From NCBI GenBank assembly GCA_047967505.1, contig CM106538.1: DNA of 64,000 bases. The stretch is one strand, 5' to 3'. Position 1 is the stretch's first letter. Each line of letters opens with the position of its first letter. The position numbers were made by a program, and so were the translations under genes. A model generated the notes under the pieces. That model saw nothing but the letters and a program-made list of their open reading frames with translations, was not told where the DNA came from and ran no database searches. This DNA is from Dipteris shenzhenensis. Taxonomy: Eukaryota > Polypodiophyta > Polypodiopsida > Gleicheniales. Positions 44,501-55,900 of this stretch are shown piece after piece.

Positions 44501-44627
44501 TTGCACTTTCCGGCTGTGCTACCTATAGAGATTTGCTCCCAAACTCAAAAAAGGAAAGCAACACTGGTCCTCTTACCAGGACACCGCGAACTTGGTTTGC
44601 TTTCTTGAGCTCCTTACCACGAACCAG
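41501..44627 (-). pseudogene. Copia C1b: leader, gag, protease, integrase, 3' truncated
   Basis: Minus-strand sister of C1c. Gag starts at 44,097 (MASDSLS, then a TAG where C1c has CAG) and continues with FLMGKGYWEFIIGNEEEPVL and MSINDYHMKVKKIADALASI; a CYYCGKMGHMAKDC-type knuckle region is near 43,240. Protease WYVDSGASNHMTGHAEWLQD has the active site intact (about 43,070). Pre-integrase CEACQFGKQARKPF, integrase YFVTFIDDYSRKVWVYF, KCLRSHGGGEYLLNEF (second catalytic Asp replaced by His) and [19 protein letters not shown] follow. It ends at 41,501 in the GSEQSIDDE spacer before RT, abutting C2. Stops and frame breaks occur throughout. Confidence 0.85.
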
Positions 44628-44639
44628 GCTCTGATACCA
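44628..44639 (-). promoter_or_regulatory. C1b primer binding site
   Basis: The minus strand reads TGGTATCAGAGC directly after the LTR-terminal CA: a perfect initiator-Met tRNA site, matching the C4 site at 29,513. Confidence 0.92.
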
Positions 44640-44976
44640 TGTGAAGATAGTGGGAGAGAAGGAAGGAGTCTCACTTGCGGCTTTCTCACATACACAATGG
44701 GGGAATACACACAAAGGTGGAGGCTAAAAACAGTTTTCCTCTTCTTAGTTGTGAAAGCCAAAAGAACTCAAGTATAAAGAAATAGAAGAACCCTATATGT
44801 GGGTCTCAAACCAAACTCAACTAACTAAGGTGGCATACTAATTGAGCCACGAACTAGAGTACATAAGGATAGCTGTCATCTAGCTATTATTCATGGGCGA
44901 TGTACCAACCTTATCCGCAGCTAACAAGTCGGTGACATAAATGCACAATGGTCACCTTGGCATATCATGAGTGGAG
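44640..44976 (-). mobile_element. C1b 5' LTR, lacking its first 15 bases
   Basis: It runs on the minus strand from CTCCACTCATGATATGCC to TATCTTCACA. Compared with the 352-bp C1a and C1c LTRs, the terminal TGTTGAGATATCGAG is missing exactly where the oppositely oriented C1c LTR begins. Confidence 0.88.
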
Positions 44977-45328
44977 TGTTGAGATATCGAGCTCCACTCG
45001 CGATATGCCAGGGTGACCGTTGTGTATTTATGTCACCGACTTGTTAGCTGGAGATGCGGTTGGTACACCGCCCACAAATAATAGCTGGATGACAGCTATC
45101 CTTATCTACTCTAGTTTGTGGCTCAGTTAGTAAGCCACCTTAGTTAGTTGAGTTTGATTTGAGACCCACATATAGGGTTCTTCTATTTCTTTGTACTAGA
45201 GTTCTTTTGGCTTTCACAACTAAGAAGAGGAAAACAGTTTTCAGCCTCCACCTTTGTGTGTATTCCCCCATTGTGCTTGTGAGAAAGCCTCAAGTGAGAC
45301 TCCTTCCCTCTCTCCCACTATCTTCACA
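44977..45328 (+). mobile_element. C1c 5' LTR
   Basis: A complete 352-bp LTR, TGTTGAGATATCGAG...TATCTTCACA. It abuts the C1b LTR head-to-head with no spacer. TGGAG (44,972-44,976) could be its left target duplication but no right copy survives. Confidence 0.9.
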
Positions 45329-45824
45329 TGGTGTTCATGGCAAGGAGCTCAAGAAAGCAAACCAAGTTCGCAGTGTCCTGGTAAGAGGACTAGTGTTGCT
45401 TTCCTTTTTCGAGTTTGGGAGCAAATCTCTGCAGGTAGCACAGCTGGAAGTGCAAGAGTGCACTGTCTCAGATTGAGACACCCTTCACGGTGTGGCGAGA
45501 GGGCATTTATTTTTCTGATTCGAGGTCATTTCGGGGCCCATTTTGGAGGCGGAAGTTCTCCGTAGGCATTCAGAAAAAGGCCCTGTTTTGGCTGTGCGAC
45601 CACTGTTCTGCAGGTCGGTGAAAGGTTGCCGCAGAAATTGCATCGTATGCCTGTGCGCAGAGATATTGGGAGTTGCAGAATCATCCTTATTGCCTGTTGA
45701 TGCAAAATCGTCACTAGGAAGTGACTGTGTGGTCAAAAACCACTTTCGTCAGGTTTGCAGATTTGCCCTTATGAAGCAGAAGTTGTGTTTTTTGCAGTGA
45801 CAGAATATTTTGCAGTGTTCTGTA
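45329..45824 (+). mobile_element. C1c leader with damaged primer site
   Basis: After the LTR the sequence reads TGGTGTTCATGGCAAGG, where C1b has the full primer site followed by CTGGTTCGTGGTAAGG. An 11-base loss (ATCAGAGCCTG) removes most of the primer site. The rest of the 500-bp leader matches C1b and has no coding capacity. Confidence 0.8.
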
Positions 45825-48800
45825 ATGGCGTCTGATTCTCTTTCACAGATTGTCACTGAAAAGCTTGACAAGAACAACTTCCAAGCATGGAAGTTTAGAA
45901 TGACGAATTTCCTTATGGGAAAAGGCTACTGGGAGTTCATTACAGGAAATGAAGAAGAACCAGTTCTTCCTAATGTTCCCAATCAACAGGATATGCAGGC
46001 ATTTAAAGGATGGCATGAGAGAGCCAGAAAAGTTATGTACTGGCTGTCTATCAGTATTTCAGATTCAATGATTGTGCATATTCAAGATGCAATACGCCAA
46101 AGGTGGCATGGGATACTTTGGCTAAAATGTACAGCACAAATATGTAGGCCACGAAAATGCAGCTCAAGCAGGAGCTGTGCTTGAGCTGCACAATGTGCAA
46201 AGAGAAAATATGAGCATCAATGACTACCACATGAAGGTGAAGAAAATTGCGGATGCACTTGCTTCCATTGGGTCGCCAGTGGATGATGACGATTTAGTGT
46301 CTATGACCTTGAATGGTCTAGGAAAGGATTATGCACAGTTTCGGACATCCATTGCCGTCCGTGAAAAATTTCCTGATTTTGAGGAGTTGATTGCTCTTCT
46401 TATTTCTGAAGAGCAGAGAAATGGTGGTGCATCTTCTTCAGCAGGAACTTCAAAAGAAACTGTCTTCTACTCAAATGCTGGCAGAGGTAGAGGTAGAGGT
46501 AGAGGAGGCCGATCTGCATGCCGTGGTAGAAATCAGAATATGCAGCAAACGCAAGAAAACCAGTCCTATGTAGGAGGACGTGGTAACTCTAGAGGCAGGG
46601 GGAGCCAAAGAGGTCGTGGTGGATGGCAGAGAGGCCAAAATGCAAACAGCAATGTTGAATGCTACTACTGTGGTAAAATGGGGCATATGGCTAAAGACTG
46701 CTACAAAAAGCAGAATGAATATGAATGGAAAATGCAACAAGGCAATTATGCATCCTCTAGTAGACAGGGTGATGACAGAAATGAGAATTTATTTATGGTG
46801 CAGCATATGACAAATTCTGTGACAAGTGCAGAAGAAAGCAATGATGTGTGGTATGTTGACTCAGGTGCATCAAACCACATGACATGTCATGCTGAATGGA
46901 TGCAGGATGCAAGGAAAATGGAAAAACCAGGATTTGTGGAGACTGGTGATGATACTGTACATCCTATTGTGTAGATTGGCAAAATTCCTTTGTCTATGCA
47001 GGATGGGAAAAAGAAATACTTGTTTGATGTATTTCATTTCCCGAACATCACCAAGAACCTGGTTTCTGTTGGTCAGATGGTTGAGCAGGGCTTGTAGGTC
47101 AGATTTAATCCTCATGGATGCTTTGTTGAGGATATGAAAAATAATGGTCGCTTGATAGCAAAAGGAAAGAAGAAGGGCAGGATGTTTACGTTGGATGCGG
47201 ACATGCTAGAATTGAGTGCAGCAATGTTTGCACATGGGACCGGTGTAGTTGCAGATATTGATATCTGGCACAAACGCATTGGTCATGTTAACATACAGCG
47301 ACTTAAATCAATGCAAGCCCAAAATATTGTTGCAGGATTGCCTAAATTCAAGGTTGTAGAAATGCACAAGGTTTGTGAAGCCTGTCAATTTGGGAAACAG
47401 GCAAGGAAACCTTTTCCTAGGCATGTTCAAGAGAGTAAAAAGCCATTGGAATTAATCCACTCTGATGTGTGGACTACTAAAGCTGCATCTATTGGAGGTT
47501 GTCACTATTTTGTCACCTTTATTGATGACTTCAGCAGAAAACTTTGGGTGTATTTTATGAAAAAGAAAAGTGAAGTGTTTGGGCACTTCAAAACTTTTAA
47601 AGCTATGGTTGAAAAAGAAATAGGCCTGCAAATAAAATGCCTAAGGTCAGATGGAGGGGGAGAGTACCTCTCAAATGAGTTTGCAAGGTTCCTATAGGAG
47701 CATGGCATAAAGCAGCAATATTCATGCAGTCATACCCCATAGCAAAATGGAATTGCAGAAAGAAAAAACAGGCATATTGGAGAGGTATCTCCGGCCATGC
47801 TAAATGAAAAAGATCTACCAGATTATTATTGGGCTGAAGCAGTTGCTACAGTAGTTTATATAATGAACAGGACTCCCACTGCAGCAATACATGGCATGAT
47901 GCTTGAGGAGATGTATACTGGTAGGAAACCAGACATTTCTCATTTGACAATTTTTGGTTGCATTGCCTATGTTCATGTGCCAGATGAGTTGAGGTCCAAG
48001 TTGGATCCAAAGGCTGAGAAGTGCGTTTTTATTGGTTATTCTCTGCAGCAAAAAGGGTATAGATGCTATAACCCTTCTACATGTAAGTTCACAGTGAGCA
48101 GAGATGTTGTTTTTGATGAGATGAGCAGCTAGTATAAACCAGTAAATGTGATGATTGATGTAGATGCACAAAATGGTAATGCTGCACAGAATTCACAGCA
48201 GCAATCACAAAATATCAGTGGACCTATAGTGTCGTCTAGCAGTGGTTCACATACTTCGCCATGGATAGGCAGATTGAGATCAGGAGAATCTCCTCAAAGC
48301 AATGCAGATAGTGGTATGCAGGTATCACGAAAAGGAAAAGAGAAGGTAGATCAGCCCATGTTTGATGTGAATGCAGGTCACTCTTATGTGGATGGTGAAT
48401 CCAGTGGCTCAGAGCAGAGCATTGATGATGAGTTGGGTATTCCTTCTATTGTTACACCTGGAGTAAGGAAGACCAGGGATGTTTTGAGAGCACTGGAAGT
48501 GAGCCTATTTTGCACAGGTCTACCAGGGTTAGGTATCCTGTGGATAGGCTGAAATATGATGGATTTACAGCCATTCACTATGCGTATATGGTCAAAGTGA
48601 TACAGGAACCAGAACCCACTTCTTTTGAGCAAGCCATGGGAAATGAAAAATGGGAGAAAGCCATGGATGAAGAAATGGATGCCTTGGATGCAAATGCTAC
48701 ATGGGAATTGGTGCCTTTGCCTAAAGACAAGAATGCAATTGGCTGTAAGTGGGTTTATAAGATCAAGCACAATGCAGATGGTTCTGTGAATAGATACAAG

Positions 48801-49538
48801 GCAAGATTAATTTTCAAGGGGTATGCACAGACATATGGCATTGATTATGAAGAAACTTTCAGCCCGGTTGCAAAGATGGCAACCGTAAGAGCAGCCATTG
48901 CTATGGTTGCATCAAAGGGATGGTCTTTACATCAGATGGATGTAAAGAATGCCTTCTTGCATATGGTGATTTGCAAGAAGAGGTCTTTATGGAGCAGCCA
49001 GCAGGTTATGTTCATGCTATTCATCCTGAGTTTGTTTGCAGGTTGAAGAAAGCCTTGTATGCCTTGAAGCAAGCATGTAGAGCATGGTCTGACAAGATAG
49101 GACAGTATCTTGTCACTATTGGCTTTCAGATTTCCAAGGCAGATTTCTCACTCTATGTGAGAAAAACAGAGAAAGGGATTATGCTGCTTGTCATTTATGT
49201 TGATGATTTGATCATCACAAGTGATAGTGATGAAGATATCCTTCATGTGAAAATGCTATTGAGGCAGAAGTTTGAGATGAAGGATTTGGGAGAGCTACGT
49301 TATTTCTTGGGCATTGAGGTGATTAGATCACCAAGTGGGATACAGCTCTTGCAGAGGCAGTATGGATTGGACATGCTATCCAAATATGGGATGACAGGCT
49401 GTAAGCCTATTTCAGTTCCTTTGGAGCAGAATGTGAAGCTGAGCGCAGATGCAGGTGAGCTTCTGGAAGACCCTACTATGTACAGACGCATAGTAGGAAG
49501 TTTGATTTACATGACTATTACCAGGCCAGATTTGAGCT
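45825..49538 (+). pseudogene. Copia C1c: gag, protease, integrase, RT, 3' truncated
   Basis: Gag starts at 45,825 (MASDSLSQIVTEKLD), with a frameshift near 46,095 where one G is missing against C1b and a small duplication near 46,180. The zinc knuckle CYYCGKMGHMAKDC and a GRGRGRGG-rich region precede protease WYVDSGASNHMTCHAEW. TAG stops at 46,972 and near 47,095, 47,695 and 47,741 interrupt pol. Integrase: [37 protein letters not shown] full integrase-RT spacer with GYRCYNPSTCKFTVSRDVVF is present, ending in TAG where C1b has [23 protein letters not shown] then a 2-base insertion, LLVIYVDDLIITSDS. The element stops at 49,538 within RT (ARPDLS), losing RNase H and the 3' LTR. Confidence 0.9.
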
Positions 49539-50627
49539 CATCTGCATTAACTCCCACTTGTCTTGCCAAGCCTTGCCCCTTGGGTGCATTGACTCCCCAT
49601 TGTCTTATTGCTCAATGTGATAGTCCCTTGCCAGGTGCCATTTGCATTAACTCCCTATTGTCTTGCCAAGCCTTGACCCTTGGGTGACATCCAGTGCATA
49701 TTTTGACTCTCATTTGACATAGGAGGTGATGACTCTGATTATAATTGTCTTGAACTGGCTTCTTGCCTAGTACCCAAATAAAATCCTTCAATGGACTTCA
49801 ATACAAAGCTTTAATCATGGACATTCTTCATTTGTGCTGTCTCCTTCTACTTCCTCCATGGCGAGCATCCTTAAAAATTCGTGTATATGCAAAATACTTT
49901 GCTGTGGTATTTTTATTTTTCCTTCTACCTCATATCCCATGCGCTTCTTTGATTTCTTTGCCCTTGAATGCCAAGACACTATGATTGTCTCCGTCGAAAC
50001 TTGAGAGACCGCTTCATCATTTGGGACCCCCTCCTTCATTGGGTGCGTCAATTTTACGAGCAAAAACCTATGAGCAGGTTTATCCGAACGTGTTTTTCAA
50101 GAGATTTTTAAAAATGTTTTTCTTTAGGAAACATGGTTTTTACACTTTTATTTTCACTAGAACTAGATCCCTTCATCATAAAAATATACAGACTAATCAC
50201 TCATTCATTTTTACACAACATAATTTTCTTATTTAGAGACATCCCTTTGTACCCCTGTTATTACCTTAAAAAAGTGTTGATTCCTTTAAGAAACATTCCT
50301 CATAATCACTCTCAATGTAATAATACTATGCATATATAATTACTTATTAACACATTTATATCATATGGCAATATCTTTTTAGTGTTTTTATAGCATATTT
50401 ATGGACATGTTTCTAAAGAAGTTTAAATTACTATAAATAAGTATTAACTTAGGCTTATATATCACTCTCATAAAATACATGTAATATTTAATACTATATA
50501 TGAAAGATTTTCCAAAATATAACTCCATAGATGTGCTCAAATGGGGTGTTCCGATCAATTTGAGTGGTTGAATGACTATATTTGGACATTGGATATGAAA
50601 GTTATGTCACTTTAAAAAGTGCTGTCT
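49539..50627. other. Unannotated spacer with short repeats
   Basis: A GCATTAACTCCC..TTGTCTTGCCAAGCCTTG phrase occurs twice about 105 bp apart (49,545 and 49,650). From 50,060 the DNA is AT-rich with no convincing frame. The minus-strand frame 49,815-50,063 has no known motif. Confidence 0.4.
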
Positions 50628-50691
50628 AAGGTAGTTTCGCCAGCGAAACTACCTTGGGAGACTTGCTTCAAAGGGGTTTCGCTGGCGAAAC
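50628..50691. repeat. Two hairpin palindromes
   Basis: 50,628-50,655 is a perfect inverted repeat with 13-bp arms (AAGGTAGTTTCGC) around CA. 50,676-50,691 repeats the core GTTTCGC around TG with 7-bp arms. The two share the GTTTCGC(N2)GCGAAAC core and lie 20 bp apart. Confidence 0.85.
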
Positions 50692-51063
50692 TACCTGGAT
50701 GGCTTGCTTCAATGAGTTTTCTTTGAAGAAACTCTTTCATGAAGATAGGTTGAGAGAGGGTTTTCAATGTCACCTCCTATTAAGTAAAAGTTGTAAGAAG
50801 GATCATAAGGGAATTTTCATAGAGAAGTTCTACATGTGGGTTTCTTCAAAAGCCATCCCATTATGCTCTCACCATTCCTACAGATTCACCTAAAGATTTT
50901 TGTATAAAATAGGCATTTCTATAATACTTTGCATATTTCTAAGTGAAACTATGTTTTCTTCTAATCGATTTTTGCCATATTTATGCATAGTTGGAAGCTT
51001 TTTTTTTCCTTCGCTCGGACGCTTGGAAGATTTTGCTCATAAAATGCTCGTCCCCCTCCTTCA
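50692..51063. other. AT-rich spacer
   Basis: No motif-bearing frame. It may be the 3' flank of the minus-strand gene that ends at 51,064. Confidence 0.35.
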
Positions 51064-52806
51064 TTATACAATTAGTATACAATGTTTGTTATCCATATTC
51101 TCCTTCTTGCCCTTTGGCTCATACCATACCGCTGTAAATGTTGTAGCTCTCCCTTGGTCATCTCTTTGCACATCGACTACTTTTGCAACCCAAAACTTCA
51201 CATTCTCATATTCATCATCCAATGGCCGAACCACAACAAAACAATCGACCTCTATATCTACTTGTGGCATAAACTCTCTCTTTTTCGGTCCATAATATGG
51301 ATGTGGGAGTAATGATACAAATTCATTTTCAAAGACTGGAGCTGGGCGCAAATCGTTATGAACATTTGGCCAAAACATATTGCATTCTTCCTTGACATCC
51401 TTTGAGCCTCGCATTCTCTCAAGGTCCTTTATTAAATTTTGTATCTTGTTAATTACGGTGGTGGTGTGTTCTCTCCAAGTAGGCTTCGAATCAGGATATC
51501 TCTGGAGCATTTCCTCTTTGTATGTAATAAATGCTTTTAATCCTTCTATCTCACAGTTAGACCTCTCATTGAATTCTTGTATAGGAGCCCATGTTGGATA
51601 CCTTTCCTTGTTGGGAATTGAAATTAAGAGACTGTAAGGTTCTCCAGGTTCCCATTTTGTATCATGAGAATACTGCTGCCATTGCATTATGGGTTTTTCA
51701 TCTTAAAAAAAAACGAAAGTAGTGTGGATTGGTATGACCTATCAATGCATCACCACCCGTTTGTATGAAAGGTAGAATGAAGCTCTTCCAATCATACATT
51801 CTTTCGAGCCTCTCACATACTGTACTTTCCTTACGACCACCAACTTGCCTGCCACATCTTCTTACCAAGTCATCTATTGTCTCCACATCCTTGCATTTAA
51901 GCTCCCTTGAGACTGTGCTAAAAACCTGATCGATATCCTCATGTGTATGCCCAACATAGAAAAATCCACATTCGACCTCATTGAAGATTCAATGAGCAAC
52001 TAGCATGGAGTTGACAAGACATCGCTATTGAAACCTTTGCCGTTCTCACTGTGCAAGAATTCATCCACCCCAGATAAGGCTTCTCTTCTAAAATGATTTT
52101 GTTTCTCGGAACCAATGAACTCACCCACTCCAGATAAGATGTCACTTCTATAATTGAGTACATTGAAATCATCCACATTTGAAGTGATAGAGCTTGGCAC
52201 ATGGGCACGCTTTTTAGGTCCTTTGATATTGTAGTATACTTTGTCTTTATCATTGAAAACCACGTGCCTCTTTCTCATGTTTAAAAATTGCATGCTCCAT
52301 CTCATATTCTTGCCTACCTCATAGTAGGGATCACATAAGGATGTTATGTTATCAACCATACCATCATCAGTGACTTTTAGAATCCTCATCTATGCAAATA
52401 ACCATTGCTCCACTTGTTCAAATCCCAATACTTCACCTTCTGCTATAGTCTTATTTGCAAATGATCTCATTTGTAAAATGTCCCCTATAGTAAAGTCCAA
52501 GGTGGTGCACTTTGTATTCTTGATAATGTCTGTTGCATAAGTCTCATCTTTGTCCCATGCTATAAATGATTTTTTGGATGTATTGTAGGGCATAACATCT
52601 CCAAGTGTTTCCATATCTCCACATTTATACTTTAGCTCAACATGTCTGCTAAGAATCTTTGATATGGTAACTGCCACCTTATCTTCGCCAAGTCTTCGGA
52701 AGTGGCAAACTGAATTGGGATCACTATCATGGATTATAGCAAATGCAACTACTTCTCTTTTGCTACATAAAATCACATCCATCCCTGGAACAAAATCTAT
52801 AGTCAT
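51064..52806 (-). pseudogene. Broken gene with a DUF7869-like domain, probably transposon-derived
   Basis: Minus strand. The first frame (52,390-52,806) has PGMDVILCSKREVVAFAIIH and METLGDVMPYNTSKKSFIAW, which resembles the DUF8039-type domain seen in plant En/Spm-linked proteins. A TAG at 52,390 separates it from an in-frame continuation (52,000-52,389). After a gap comes FFYVGHTHEDIDQVFSTVSR (about 51,900-51,960), the hallmark of DUF7869 proteins, then CERLERMYDWKSFILPFI; a frameshift in a T run near 51,708 leads to a final frame (51,064-51,687) with EFMPQVDIEVDCFVVVRPLD and VKFWVAKVVDVQRDD. The usual middle of the DUF7869 domain is missing or lies in unrecognised exons. The start is unknown; upstream is satellite DNA. 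Confidence 0.6.
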
Positions 52807-52916
52807 CTCCTTGTGAGAGTCCTTTGCAGTAGCAACAATTACATAAATATTAGTCTCTTTTTAATAATCTACTCATTTATTATAATTTTTAATTAGTACT
52901 TAATTTATTGGTGGGA
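52807..52916. other. AT-rich junction before the satellite
   Basis: Short AT-rich sequence with no recognised feature between the broken gene and the first satellite remnant. Confidence 0.4.
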
Positions 52917-55900
52917 GAAGTTATCCGATCAAGTACTCATCAGATGGACATGCCAAGTTATCCTTTGCATGGTCGATCCAGCATTTAATACTATTTTTGC
53001 TCTAGTGTCATGCACATCCGTAAAAAAACACGATGCTAGGTATGTTATCCGATCAAGTACTTATGGGATGGGTATGCCACTTTGCATGTAAGTCAATTCC
53101 ACCTAGTTGAAGGTGCTTTGCATTGTCGATCGAGCACTAAATACCATTTTTGCCTTAGTGTCATGCACATCCGTAAAAAAACACACTGCTAGGTGTGTTA
53201 TCCGATCAAGTACTTATGCGGTGGGAATGCCACTTTGCATGTAAGTCAATTCCACCTAGTTGAAGGTGTGTGCAAAGTATTGTGCCCATCGGATATGCTT
53301 TGCATTGTCGATCAAGCATAAAACACCGTTTTTGCCTTAGTGTCATGCACAATCATAAAAGAACACGGTCGTAGATGTGTTATTCAAACAAGTACTTATC
53401 GGATGGGGGCTCCACTTTGCACGCAAGTCCTTTTCAACTAGGTTGAGATGCATGCAAAGCATTGTCACCATCGGATATGATTTGCATGGTCGATCGAGCA
53501 TTAAATACCATTTTTGCCTTACTGTCATGCACATCCGTAAAAAAACACATTGCTAGGTGTGTTATCTGATCAAGTACTTATGCGATGGGAATGCCACTTT
53601 GCATGTAACTCAAATCCACCTAATTGAAGGTGTGTACAAAGTATTGTGCCCATCGGATATGCTTTGCATTGTGGATCAAGCATAAAACACCGTTTTTGCC
53701 TTAGTGTCATGCACAACCATATAAAAACACGGTCCTAGGTGTGTTATTCAAACAAGTACTTATCGGATGGGGGCTCCACTTTGCACGCAAGTCTGTTTCA
53801 ACTAGGTTGAGGTGAGTGCAAAGTATTGTCACTATTGGATATGCTTTGCATGGCCGATCACACATTATACACCATTTTTCCCCTAGTGATATGCACATCC
53901 GCAAAAAAACACGCCCTTAGGTGTGTTATCTGACAAAGTACTTATCGGATGGGTGTGCCTCTTTGAGAACATTTCAATACCACTTAGGTTGAGGCGTAGG
54001 AAAAGTGTTGTGCCCATCGGATATCCCTTGCATGGTGGATTGAGCATTAAATACTATTTTTACTCTAGTGTCATGCACATCCGTAAAAAAACACGCTGCT
54101 AGGTATGTTATCCGATAAAGCACTTATGGGACGGGCGTGCCACTTTGCATGTAAGTCAATTCCACCTAGTTGAAGGTGTGTGCAAAGTATTGTGCCCATC
54201 GGATATGCTTTGCATTGTCGATCAAGCATAAAACACCGTTTTTGCCTTAGTGTCATGCACAACCATATAAAAACACGGTCCTAGGTGTGTTATTTAAACA
54301 AGTACTTATCAGATGGGGGCTCCACTTTGCACGCAAGTCTGTTTCAACTAGGTTGAGGTGAGTGCAAAGTATTGTCACCATCGGATATGCTTTGCATGGC
54401 CGATCACGCATTATACACCATTTTTCCCCTAGTGATATGCACATCCGTAAAAAAACACGCCCTTAGGTGTGTTATCTGACAAAGTACTTATCGGATGGGT
54501 GTGCCTCTTTGAGAACATTTCAATACCACCTAGGTTGAGGCATAGGAAAAGTGTTGTGCCCATCGGATATCCCTTGCATGGTGGATCGAGCATTAAATAC
54601 TATTTTTGCTCTAGTGTCATGCACATCCATAAAAAAACACGCTGCTAGGTGTGTTATCGGATCAAGTACTTATGCAATGGGAATGCCACTTTGCATGTAA
54701 GTCAATTCCACCTAGTTGAAGGTGTGTGCAATGTATTGTGCGCATCGGATATGCTTTGCATTGTCGATCAAGCATAAAACACCGTTTTTGCCTTAGTGTC
54801 ATGCACAACCATATAAAAACACGGCCCTAGGTGTGTTATTCAAACAAGTAATTATCGGATGGGGGCTCCACTTTGCACACAAGTCCGTTTCAACTATGTT
54901 GAGGTGCGTGCAAAGTATTATTACCATCGGATATGCTTTGCATGGTCGATCACACATTATACACCGTTTTTGCCCTAGTGATATGCACATCCGCAAAACA
55001 ACATGCCCTTAGGTGTGTTATCTGACCAAGTACTTATCGGATGGGTGTGCCTCTTTGAGAACATTTCAATACCACCTAGGTTGAGGTGTAGGAAAAGTGT
55101 TGTGCCCATCGGATATCCTTTGCATGGTCGATCGAGCATTAAATATTATTTTTTCTCTAATGTCATGCACATCTGTAAAAAAACACGCTACTAAGTATGT
55201 TATCCGATCAAGCACTTATGGGATGGGCGTGCCACTTTGCATGTAAGTCAATTTCACCAAGTTGAAGGTGTGTGCAAAGTCATGTGCCCATCGTATATGC
55301 TTTGCATTGTCGATCAAGCATAAAACACCGTTTTTGCCTTAGTGTCATGCACAACCATGAAAAAACACGGTCCTAGGTGTGTTAATCAAACATGTACTTA
55401 TCGGATGGGGGCTTAACTTTGCACACAAGTCCATTTAAACTAGGTTGAGATTTGTGCAAAGTATTGTCACCATCAGATATGCTTTGCATGGTCGATTACA
55501 CATTACAACGTTTTTTCGGTAGTGATATGCACATCGGCAAAAAAACACGACCTTAGGTATGTTATCTGACCAAGTACTTATCGGATGGGTATGCCTCTTT
55601 GAGAACATTTAAATACCACCTAGATTAAGGTGTAGGAAAAGTATTGTGCCCATTGGATATGCTTTGCATGGTCAATCGAGCATTAAATACCATTTTTGCC
55701 TCAGTGTCATGCACATCCGTAAAAAAACACGCTGCTAGGTGTGTTATCCGATCAAGTACTTATGCGATGGGAATGCCACTTTGCATGTAATTCAATTCTA
55801 CCTAGTTGAAGGTGTGTGCAAAGTATTTTGCCCATCGGATATGCTTTGCATTGTGGATCAAGCATAAAACACCGTTTTTGCCTTAGTGTCATGCACAACC

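Noticed and set aside
44307-45736. Possible small genes in both orientations around the head-to-head C1 LTRs
   Set aside because: They fall in LTR and leader sequence duplicated in the inverted pair, with no conserved protein.
4531-52806. Short frames on the strand opposite gag/pol domains (for example 17,050-17,424 + and 28,691-28,984 +)
   Set aside because: They are antisense shadows of recognised retrotransposon domains and carry no motif.
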